The position numbers and the translations under genes were made by a program. This document shows positions 12,324 to 22,670 of a DNA stretch of 64,000 nt, piece by piece. The notes beneath the pieces were generated by a model, which had not been told where the DNA came from, searched no databases, and saw only the letters and a program-made list of their open reading frames with translations. This DNA comes from Rhizophlyctis rosea. Its lineage: Eukaryota; Chytridiomycota; Chytridiomycetes; Rhizophlyctidales; Rhizophlyctidaceae. The DNA lies in NCBI GenBank assembly GCA_027596075.1, contig JADGJC010000003.1, forward strand, positions 310,001 to 374,000, given 5' to 3'. Each line of letters opens with the position of its first letter. The stretch's first letter is position 1.

Positions 12324-13687
12324 TTTTGGTTGTTGTGGGGGGTTGAAGCGGTGGTAAAGGGATGTGAGATGTCAGGAACGGAATGTGAGAGATGATCTGT
12401 GGGAAGGGGAGAGCGAATGGGGGGGAGTAAATAAACCAGGGACGCAGCGGCGAAAACCCCTCATTTATCCTCGATCCCTTTGGCTGGGGTTTGCCCCACA
12501 CCCAATGGTCCACAAATGGAGCGAGGTGGTTGGACAAACAAAATGCGGTGGGATTATAAGCCACATCTATAGGTTTGCGGTCTTTGGGCGGCGAAACGGC
12601 TTCGAGCGCCACAAGGTTTGCCACACCGTCGTGTAACGTGTCTCAGACGAGGGGTGGCTTGGGTCGGCATGAGGCTCCGCTTACGTTTTAAAACTTTCTT
12701 CATGACATAATCAAACCCCTTCCTTCTACCACATCACGTGTCAAATCAGTTATGTACCCACTGTGTAACGCGAACACATAGACACAATCAAAGGCGGCCC
12801 GAGGGCGGCGGCAGTGCCCACAAAGGTGTACACTATGCAATGCATGTGCAATGCAGACTGAAATGATCCTCTGCATGAGAAAGTGTTCATTCCCACCATA
12901 CGGAAAGAGTGGAACCTTGACCCTTTTCCCTGGTTATTGTTCTTGGTCAATGCTCACTTCCATGCCCAAGGCGCTTTGAGTGTGTTTACTATATTGTTCG
13001 TGTGCGTGGGAAAGAATACGGCGATAGGTGTCATTTGTTGGGTTGTGACTAAGGAGAATATATTATTGTGTGGTGGGTTGGAATGGCCTTGACTTTTCTC
13101 ACACATGTGGAGCGGGTCTGCGTTTGCTTACTTATTGATATATCATCTGTTCACACAGTTTTGTTCTTTGGGAAAGACAGCCATTTTGCTCAGCGAGACC
13201 AACCAACCAGCCACACCCTATTGACGAGGTTGACACGGGTGGTCGACCTTTTGTTTACAATTGTGAGTATGCTAACGTACGCAACCATGTTGAGTCAACA
13301 TCTCCAATATCTAACACTTGAAGTCATCTTCTCCACTATAGTGCTCAAGTGCTGATAACAGGAGGGTACTAGGCGACTGTATTTACATCCCACACCCGTC
13401 AGCATAGCAGCCACCCACCTCGCACCCCACCTCTGTCAGCATAAGCGTCTTTGCCAAGCAGACAACCCCATTTTCGACGAAACTTGGATTGGAGGGACGG
13501 ACACACGCGTCAGATTTTGATCCCTCACACACCCTCTCCCCCATCAACCATCAGTCACTCAGTCACAGACACAAACACACACACACACCCCCTCTCTTAT
13601 CCGTCTATTCCTACACATCCGGACCAGTGGCAAATCACACATTAGCCTTGTCGCATACATCTTCATCCCGCTATCCAATCAACGACT
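12324..13687. other. Long intergenic region between divergent genes
   Basis: About 1.36 kb without a convincing gene. It separates the divergently transcribed GPI-type gene and the DYRK kinase gene, so both promoters should lie here. A CA-rich microsatellite tract (about 13570-13590) and pyrimidine-rich leader sequence lie just upstream of the kinase ATG. Confidence 0.6.
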
Positions 13688-16600
13688 ATGCATGTCGCGG
13701 CGGACTCTACCTTCTATCCGCCCCACATGAAATCACAACAAACTACTTTCTACTCGCCACAATCAAACTCATATTTCAGAACCGACCGGGAACGAGACCG
13801 GACACTGGAACGGAGATCTTTAGGCGCTCCTATCACTATTCGAGGCGGAGGAGGTGGACTGGTGGGACTCGGACCGGAAGAACCTGGATTGGATCACGGG
13901 ACATTCTCACGGACGAGAACATCGGCACCGGCGAGAGTCATGAATGTGGAAGGACCTCGGATGGTTGGCGGACCGGTTGGGGGAAGACAGCAAGGGACGG
14001 GCATGGTTGGGACGGTTGGACCGGGACCGCCCATGGGATCAACTTTTGATGCCTATTCAGCAGATTATGGAAGATATGATGGCATGGACAGGTTGGTTTG
14101 ACGTGTAAACAGGTTTTCGACAAAAGCATCCACCTCACGTTTCACAATCTCTAGCCGACAACCAGAAGTCGACACCGTTGTTGTATCGATGTCATCCTTG
14201 ATGAATGACAGCTTGGAATTGTCGGCTGGCCCGTACACGCTTGAGGGATTCGGACAATATCCGCCAAGTGGGTACAATTTGCCGCACTTATCCACCATGA
14301 TGGTACCAACAAATGCTCGAAAAGATGGTGGAAGTGGTCCCTCGACACCCAAGAAGGCGATCATGACAAAATCGCTCCTGCCAGTTCCAAAACAAATATC
14401 GCCGCCTCAAACGGTCGCATCGGCTCAAGCCTTACAAGGGACGGTGAAGTATTACACGCCGCCGTCAAGCAAGAGCTCGTCGTCCGAAACGATGCAACGG
14501 CAAATCCAGACCGCTGACGCGTCGATGCCCAACTACTCATACGTCGAAACAGCCAGTGTACCAGCTGCATCCATCCCGTCTGTCGTCAATCAACCCTCGC
14601 CATATTCCGCTCAGCAGCAATCAAGTCAATCATCCAAAGCCGGTGCATCGACCAATGGAAGATTATCAAGTCGCCGCACACCGTCCGGCCCCTCCTCAGA
14701 GTCCGCACAAAAATACAGTTCACGATCTCAACAACAACCAGCAACCACACCTTCCGAACAGAGATCCCGCTCAACAACGGGTGGACGCGCGTCATCGGCA
14801 GGCGCCAAGACGCCGTCATCACCTCGTGTTGCGACGGTCCCGCAGGGCAGTGAGTCGAGGAGCTGGCGGTCGGCTGCTAATGTCGGGTCAGTGAACGGTG
14901 TTGGGACGACGATGTATTATAGTCCGAGTAAGGAGAGCTCGAAAAGGGCAGCGTCGCCGAGGTCGAGGAGTGTTCCAGGGCGGGCGCAGACCAGGTCTGT
15001 TTATGGACCCGTTGCCGCTGCCAAGGATTTGAAGCTTCCGCTAACTCCTGAAGGTATGGTATTGAGTTTTTCAAAGTAAACATTTTTCTTTCCCGCCACC
15101 TGTACGATTTGTTGGTGTTCCAATGCTGATGACGCTGGACCATTTGCCAGCCACGATGACATACTACCGCGACTTGCTAACGACCTTTGAGCAACGTGAA
15201 GTCTTTGACTACAAAGAGATCTACTTTGCTGGAGCGGCAAGCGTGGACAAGATTGGGGGGTACAAGCGCCGGACGGGAGCAGATCTAGCCGACACGGCCA
15301 ACGTCTCCGGCACGTCCAAGGATGACGACAAGGCCGTTTACAACCATGGTACGTCACATTCCCTTATCTTCTCTCTTTCCCACAGGACCCTATAACCCAC
15401 ATCTCCAAACAGGCTATGACGACTCCCGAGGCGACTACTACCTAACGAAACACGACCATGTCGGATACCGCTACGAGATCTTGAGTTTGTTGGGGAAAGG
15501 GAGTTTCGGGCAGGTTGTGAAGTGTTATGACCATAAGACGAAGGCGAATGTTGCGTTGAAGATTATCAGGAATAAGAAGAGGTTTGAGAAACAGGGGGCG
15601 GTTGAGGTGAAGGTGTTGGATAAGTTGAAGCAGGAGGTTGGTGTCATTCCCTCCGGTTTTTTGCTTTGCTTTTGGATTGGAAGATGTATTTGATTTACGT
15701 TTTTTTCTTGGGGCTTTGTAGGATCCGGAGGACTCGTGCAGTATTATCCATATGGGCGACCACTTCTATTTCCGTGGGCATTTGTGCATTACGTTTGAGC
15801 TTTTGGGGATGAACTTGTATGAGTGGTTGAAGGCTGGAGGGTTCCGTGGGGTGCATTTGGGAGTTATTCGAAGGTGGGTTGTGGGAGTTCTTTTATGTTG
15901 GGTTGGGTGGCGGGTGTTTGGGAGGACGTTGCATGGAGGCGGAGAGACTGATATTTTTTGGAACAGATTCACAGTTCAGATATTGCAATGTTTGAACAAG
16001 CTGAGAGAACAGCGTGTTGTGCATTGTGATTTGAAGCCAGAGGTGAGATTTGTTGTCAACTTTCCTGGCGGCTCATGCTTTGTATGTGGCCAAAACGTTC
16101 GAACGCTCATCGCAAATTCCACATCCAGAACGTCCTCCTCAAAGACCCCTCCATAACCGCCCCAACCCGCACCGACAGCAACCACCACCGCAGCGACCCC
16201 TCCGACCCACACCAACAACCCTACTCCCGCTCCCCCTACCCCTCCGACTTCGACCCCACAAACCCGGCCTACAACATCAAAGTAATCGACTTTGGCTCCT
16301 CCTGCTTCGAAGAAGAGAAGGTCTACACTTATGTGCAGAGTCGGTTCTACAGGAGTCCGGAGGTTATATTGGGGATTAGTTATAATGTTGCGATTGATAT
16401 GTGGAGTGTTGGGTGTATTTTGGCGGAGTTGTATACGGGGTATCCGATTTTCCCGGGGGAGAATGAGCAGGAGCAGTTGGCTTGTATAATGGAGGTTAAG
16501 GGGGTGCCGGAGATGGGGTTTGTGGAGAGGGGGGGACGGAGGAAGCTTTTCTTTGGTGAGTTTTTTGGTGTTGGGTTTTGGGATGGGTCTGTAACCATTT

Positions 16601-17837
16601 TTGGGATGGTGAGTAGACTAGTTTATGAGGGACGTTTATTGACCCAAGTCGATTTTGCCTTAAACCCGTAGATCCAAGCGGCGTCCCACGAATCGTACCA
16701 AACTCCAAAGGCAAAAAGCGGCGACCATCGACCAAGACCCTCGCCGCGGTCCTAAGGTGCAACGATGCGCTTTTCCTCAACTTCATCGAGCGATGTCTAA
16801 CCTGGGAACCGGAGAAGCGCATGACGCCCGAAGAAGGGTTGCGGCATGAGTGGATTCTGGCGGGTGAGCCACAACAGAGTGGGAGGAGTTCGAGCGGGAG
16901 TCCGGGGAGTCGGGTTAGTTTGAGTCCGTTTGGGGGTAGTGGGGGTAGCGGTGCGACGAATGGGAGGCGGAAGCAGAGTGTTGGTGGGGATGGGAAGGTG
17001 CTTTTGGCTAGTGGGAGGCCGTCGAGGTATAGTGTTGTCGGGCCGAGTGGGGGTGGTGCGAGTGGAGGGTTTGCGCCGGTGCAGGGTGGGAGGATTAGTC
17101 GGGGGACTGGTGCGGCGGGTGCGGGGGGTGCGACGAGTGGGACGACGGCCGCGGGCACGGCGGGGAGGAAGCAGAGTTTGCCGGCTGTTAATACGGCGGG
17201 GGTTTATGGGTCGGGGGCGAATGGACAGACGGGGAGTGGGGCGTATGGTGCTTCTGCGAGGTCGCCGAGGGAAAGTGTGTATTATCGGAGTGCGGGGGCG
17301 GGTGGAGGTGCGGCTAATGGGAATGCGACGAGTGCGGGGGTTACGGGGACGGGGTATGGAGTTGGAGGATTGCCACCCATTCAGTACAGCAGTGGAGGAG
17401 CGGGGGCGACGACGAATGGCGTTACGGCCGGCGCTGGTGGTGGTGGAGCGGCGGAAAACCAGAACAGGACGAGCATGTACCGGATGAGCATGTCTGGTCC
17501 TGCCAGCAACACCAATGGGCATGCAAATGGGGCGTCGACGTCGGCGGCCAGGACGTATTATGCGCCTGTGAATGGTGGCAACGCGTATGGTGGGGGAGGG
17601 TATGGTGTGTCTGCTAATGGTGGGGGTGGGGGTGGGGAGACGCGGGGACGGTATGGGAGTGCTAGTGCGAACGCGGGGGATAAGAATGGGACGGCGAGTG
17701 GGAAGCGGAGTGCGGGGAGTGCTGGGGGTGGGAGGAGTGATCAGGGGTTGTATGGACAGGTATGTTTTGGTTTTTGTGTGTGGCGGCTTGGAGTTTGGTT
17801 CTTTAACATCTTCTGTCCTCTCTCGCAGTGGCGATAA
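13688..17837 (+). CDS. DYRK-family (class II, DYRK2/Pom1-like) protein kinase
   Basis: A dual-specificity Tyr-regulated kinase with long disordered flanks. The N-terminal half (about 450 aa) is Ser/Pro/Gly-rich. The DYRK homology box region is [19 protein letters not shown] then [12 protein letters not shown]. The kinase domain shows the glycine loop [11 protein letters not shown], lysine [11 protein letters not shown] variant VVHCDLKPE, the activation segment [11 protein letters not shown] and [14 protein letters not shown]. The latter carries the YxY autophosphorylated loop typical of DYRKs. [21 protein letters not shown] and [14 protein letters not shown] follow. Between the catalytic loop and DFG-type motif there is a Pro/Ser-rich insert (about 16140-16270). 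The C-terminus is a Gly/Ala/Ser-rich low-complexity tail of about 320 aa; a final intron (17760-17828) leaves only Trp-Arg-stop. The kinase call is firm; exact exon ends in 15060-16040 are by eye. Confidence 0.93.
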
Positions 17838-18973
17838 AACCAGCCCTTCCGTAAGTCCATTCCTCTCACCGATCATTGAGATCACCCCTTCCCACTCCTG
17901 AAAACCTACCTTCCTACCCACAAAACCGAAAAAAAAATGAAAGAAAATAAGTGCGTTCTTCCCCTCTTTGATACCCCTCGCATAAGCATAGTAATCCTTT
18001 TCTTCCGTTTGCGATTTAATTTGTTGCATAAAATCCCCGTGTACCGTTTTGCGATCTTTCTTTAGTATATATAGGTTTCTTTTGCGCCTCTTTGGTTCGG
18101 TGGGTGGGGGTGGGATGATCTACACCTACGGATTTGCTTTCGCTTTTTTTTGTAAGAAAATTTTAATTGAATTGATGAGATGGAAAGGACATGTGTTGCT
18201 TGTTGATTTTGGACGGAGATTTTGGGTGGGTTGTGATGTTACCATTTTGGGTCAAATGAGATGACGGCATGGGGTGGCGGAGACTTGTTCCCCCACAGAC
18301 ATTCCCCACCATCTTGACTTTGAAATGCTTTTCAACATCCTGAAGCACTCACTACAACGGATTTCGCACGCGATTGTGAGCGCGAAATATTTTGCACCAT
18401 GATCAAGAAAAGGAGGCAGGAATGACGAAGGGAATGTCCAGGGAGGCTTCGCAGCATCCTCAGGGATTGCAACCGATATTGCGTGTGAAAGAGGAGGAGA
18501 CCTCTGAACGGCAGACGCAGTCTGAGGGAATTGGTGGGATGACGAGGAGGTTGACGGCAGATTTTTTGGGGAATAAGGGTGCCATTGTGCCTAATCATGT
18601 AAGGTCATTTTTCGAAGTCTTTGTTTTGCCTATTGATTCGAACTTTTTTGTCGTCCTACAGCTGGGTGGGAAGCAACGATGTCCTCGATGTTGCCATCTG
18701 CAGTGTTTCAGCCTATAAGTGGGCCTTCAACTGCATTGTTACCACCCATCGGTCCGACGCAAGCTTCCTCAACGGTTGGGTATCCAACCTCACCCGCAGC
18801 ATTGTATTAGTGGTACATACAGCACATGCAAGCCTTACAAAGTGGACCTGTCATGCATCCCGCTAGCCGTCCAAAAGGTAAATTGACTTCCGCAGAATCT
18901 GTTCGTCGCCCTTTATTTTACTTCACTTTATAGTTTGATGGAAACTCGGCGTACTAACTCCATCCGTTAACAG
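17838..18973 (+). other. Intergenic plus uncertain 5' exons of the SAP/zinc gene
   Basis: 17838-18390 looks non-coding, with A- and T-rich stretches after the kinase stop. From 18392 an open frame (MHHDQEKEAGMTKGMSREAS...) up to a possible donor at 18603, and a Ser/Pro-rich frame from 18679, could be upstream exons of the next gene. I could not join them to the SAP exon in one frame: one frame hits TAG near 18811, and the phase at the 18877 donor does not match. They are left unassigned. A canonical TACTAAC branch sequence sits near 18952, just before the exon at 18974. Confidence 0.4.
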
Positions 18974-19628
18974 CATCAAAACGCAAAGCGAAGACGCTCC
19001 TTTTGATGGGGATCTGGTTGATAAGAGTATTCCTGAGTTGAAGAGTATTCTGAAGGGTATGGGTAAGAAAGTAAGTGTGGACTTGGAGTGTTCCCATGTT
19101 TATGTATACTTGGGAATGCTAAATCAATGGTTGATTCTTCTAATGCAGGTATCGGGCAACAAGGTCCAGCTCATTCGTCGCATCACTGGAGAGGATAATG
19201 CCGACTTGGAGAGTCAGGAGAATGTTGCACCTGAATGGGAGTTCTCTTCGTCCTCCAAAAAACGTAGAATCTCGGACGCTGATGCATTCGTAGGCTGCTT
19301 CTTTTGCAACGCCTTCCCTACAGAGGACGAATCCCACATTCCGCTTTATGATTCTTACATCTGCTCATCGTGCGCTCGTCAGTATAATGAGAAACCGCTT
19401 AATTGGACAGATGCTATGCGGTATTTTTGCCTGCCTAAGAAGACTATGATGGCGCTGCCGCATCGGAAAGGGTTTAATCGGATATATATGTCTACTATTT
19501 ATTTGTATGCGTATAGGACTGTGGCGAAGAAGGCGGTTGAGAAGCGTAGGAGTTTGCAGGCTGTTTTGAGGTTGGGGGGTGTTGGGGGGAGACGTGGGGT
19601 AAAGGAGGAGCAGATAGCAAGCTTTTAA
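18974..19628 (+). CDS. SAP-domain protein with XPA-like zinc module (5' exons unresolved)
   Basis: Two firm exons, 18974-19070 and 19149-19628, join at GKK|VSGNK. They encode a SAP motif, the DNA-binding helix-extension-helix (IPELKSILKGMGKK, then VSGNKVQLIRRI). A Lys/Arg nuclear-type patch (KKRRI) is next. It is followed by CFFC-x18-CSSC and a helical stretch (NWTDAMRYFCLPKKTMMALP). The C-x2-C-x18-C-x2-C spacing and what follows resemble the XPA zinc finger and its DNA-binding subdomain (C-x2-C-x17-C-x2-C). The XPA relationship is inference; it is clearly not a canonical XPA because of the SAP fusion and the short tail. A nuclear DNA-binding role, perhaps in repair, is likely. Confidence 0.65.
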
Positions 19629-19948
19629 ACCGTCTTGAAGGATGTCTGATGGAGCATTGCAGAATTTGTAAATATGTATACAATACTGGTAGCTTGCGTT
19701 GGAGGGGTTCCTGAACGCTGGGTGATCGAATTTTGGAACGAAGGCACAGCAATATCTGCTGCGCGAATTTGTCCCCAGTGTCCCCACCCCGGCTTGGTCT
19801 TTTGGCTCATCGGGCGTCTCCCAACCTCTTTCCCACGATTCCCACCAATCTAGCGAGCCATTTGCTTCTTGACAATTTCAGAAAACGGCAAAAAGAGCAA
19901 GGCTACTGCTATTCTATACGCATAAGCTCTGAAGGTCCAACTCGCACA

Positions 19949-22143
19949 ATGGCACTCGTTACCAAAATGGCAGCCCTTACCGTCTGCTCAAACGTCACAC
20001 CAACATCCTCGCGCTTTTCGTCTCCACCACGCCCACAAAGCTCAACCCGGGCCATCCGCCTACAACTTTCACCACATACCGAACGACAAAATGACTCTCA
20101 TCACCAAAATCACCACGGCTTTTCGTTTGAACCCATCCGAATGTATGTTGGACCGGGCGCTATCGTCCGGATAGGGCGGAAAATCAAACAGTCAGATATG
20201 GAGAAGGACGGAGATCAGACAAGTCAGTCGGTGCAGAATATCACCTTCAACAGTCACGTTGTGAGTTGGACTCATGCAGAGTTGTCGGCGGATGCGAATG
20301 GGCAGGTGCGTTTTGAAGGTGGTTCGTCACTGTGCGCTACAGTAAAAACATGGGGAGCTCCCTCATACCGGAATTGATCAGGTATACATCAAGGATTTGG
20401 GTAGCTCACGCGGTACTTTCCTCAACGGTGTGAGGCTGTTTCCGAGTGATAAAGGAAGCAAAGGTTCGCCTTTGAAGAGTGGGGATTTGTTACAACTCGG
20501 TATCGATTATCGGGGAAAACAAGAAGGTATACAAGTTTCGATTACTGTTGCGATTATGTCACATCATTTTGAAAATTTTGATTTCGGAATCTGATTTGTA
20601 TCATCTTGCATGGTAACTTAGACATTTTCAAGTGTGTCAGAGCCAAATTTAGTGTGCTTCCTATCCAAGAATCGAAACCTGACCCTCAATGGTAAGTTAC
20701 GACCGTCAATCTTATTGCCCTGGGTTTGCCACCTTGTGCGCTATGAGCGACATTCGGTTTCGTATTCTCACGCACATTGATGTACTTACAAATCTCGATA
20801 GCATGCCTATTATCGTCCCCGACGTCCTGATCCTCATTTTCGCCCAAAATTCGATATCAATCGCCGATCTACTCTGGTTCGAACAAGTCTGCAAACAACG
20901 GTGCACCATCATTCGCCTCAATCCAATCCAGATCTGGAAACCAAAGCTCGTCCAGGCGTATTCAAGAGACTGCTGCCCGGTCCTGTATGGCCAGGAGAAT
21001 TGGCGAGATGTCGCTACTTTGTGGTTGGCTTGGAACAGGCTATGGAATTGGCCGTCGCTGGAGGAGAACGTCACCACCGTAGATGAAGTCGGGGTTTCGG
21101 AAACTTTGGTCAGGCGAAAGGAGGGACAAATGCGAGATGTTGTTGACTACCAATGCAGCGTGAGTGCTAGGGAGTGCAGCAACCCTCAGGGCGGGCGAAC
21201 AGATGGCCGAACTATTGTCAAGGGTATTATTCGCCCCGGTGCGGCCTCGACGGATGTGCTGATTGCGGCAACAAAAGCTGATACTGGTCCTACACTTCAC
21301 GACGTCGTTCCCACAATGTACAAGAGGACGAAGATCGTTTTGCGACGGCCTCACAAGAGCAACGACATCGTCGCGGAAGGCGTGGAGAATGCGGCTGTTG
21401 CAACTCGCATCCTCAAATCATCCGGCATCCACTCGGTCTGCGGCGACAACGCCCTTATCAAAACGGGTCATGGCGACGTCCAGCTCCTTTCGCTGAACAA
21501 TGCAACGTCCGTACGTACGTTTCCGCGCAACATCGTCTCTTATGCCATGAACGAAACCATCGTGGCAACCATCGACTCTTCTCGTCCCAATTTTGTGACC
21601 CTTATTCGCGTGAGCGACAATTCGGAAATCGCTTCATGTGCAGTCGGTTCAGCTCAAGCAGTCTTCATGACACGCTTCAATGTCTTCGTGGAAACTTCGG
21701 ATCAAAAACTTTTCGTTTATGATTTCCAATTGAACCTGCTCAACCCCGGCTCCGACGGATGGTGTTGGAGTAAGATCAGTGAACGTTACTCCATCCGCGG
21801 TTTGAAGGAGGGTCCGATATATTCTAGATCATTGTCTGGAGGTTGCTTTGGGGACTGGATGATGTTCTTCTATCCATTTTGGTGTGGAGATGATAGATGT
21901 AATTTGGTAGTTTTTGAGCCCAAAAGAAGAGTGTTCAGGCGATTTGTGAGGGTAGGTCGGAAGGCGCCGAGCCCGCATGCTCATGGAGAGGCAATGAAGC
22001 GCTGGAATGCCCAAAATCGGGCGTCAGTCGTGTGCTCGGCGGTGGGATATTGGTTCGTCACGATGGAGTATCCTGTTGATGAGGAGGGGAGGAGGACGGG
22101 CGCTGGCGGTCAGACAAAGGTCTATTGGCGGTGGTTGGAGTGA
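19949..22143 (+). CDS. FHA-F-box-like fusion protein, copy A
   Basis: Exons 19949-20305, 20382-20526, 20622-20691 and 20802-22143 give a continuous 637-aa frame. Residues about 55-190 form an FHA domain: GAIVRIGR, HVVSWTHAEL, then YIKDLGSSRGTFLNGVRL and GDLLQLGIDYRG, close in style to Dma1/CHFR FHA domains. The pThr-pocket Arg (IGR), Ser (VVS), His and Asn (LNG) positions are kept, but SRxH is SWTH. Exon 3 leaves phase 2 (TG), and exon 4 supplies C then ATG CCT ATT, so the F-box block VPDVLILIF/VCKQRCTIIR follows in frame. The C-terminal part carries GCFGDWM and VTMEYPVDEEGRRTGAGGQT. Alternative: the F-box part could start independently at the ATG at 20803 or 20689. A phospho-reading ubiquitin-ligase adaptor is inferred. 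Confidence 0.75.
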
Positions 22144-22670
22144 TTGGGAAAGTCTGATTCAAGGATTTGTGCAAAGGTGGTATGGCGACTATAAAATATA
22201 TGAGGTTGTTTACAAACGAGCATTGATTCTTGCAGGGGGTTTGGCGGTTTATGGTTTGTTGTGGAAAGGCAATATGTGATTGTAAAAAGCGAAGCGACCA
22301 TGATGTGTATGGTTTTTGCACGCAGTATATGCGTCCACGGAGTTTGAGAGAGGGCATTCACCGGTAACTCCCGTACCGTCCCTTCAACTACATTTGTTGA
22401 CATTGGAAGTAATGGGAGCATTTCGCCCAATGTTTGCTCGTGAAGGCGCAGCACGTCTGCTGCGCGAATTTGGGCTTGGTTGGCTTGCGTGCCCTGGCCT
22501 GGCTGGCCACTGCACTGGCTGGTGGCCCTCAACCTTTTCCCACCCTTTTTGCGAGCAGCAGTCGATGGCTCCCACTGACTTTAGTCCAGGAAAAAGGAAG
22601 AACGCTGTTGCCTCTGCTTCTCAGACAAGCTTCACTAGTACAGCTCGCACAATCTACACTCACAACCAAA
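22144..22670. other. Spacer between the tandem FHA-F-box genes
   Basis: 527 bp holding the 3' flank of copy A and the duplicated 5' flank of copy B. No separate gene is seen; long overlapping frames on both strands reflect the GC-rich duplicated leader. Confidence 0.55.

Noticed and set aside
16797..18029. 410-aa minus-strand ORF rich in Arg, Pro and Thr
   Set aside because: Shadow of the Gly/Ala/Ser-rich tail of the DYRK kinase; no motif and it overlaps firm coding sequence.
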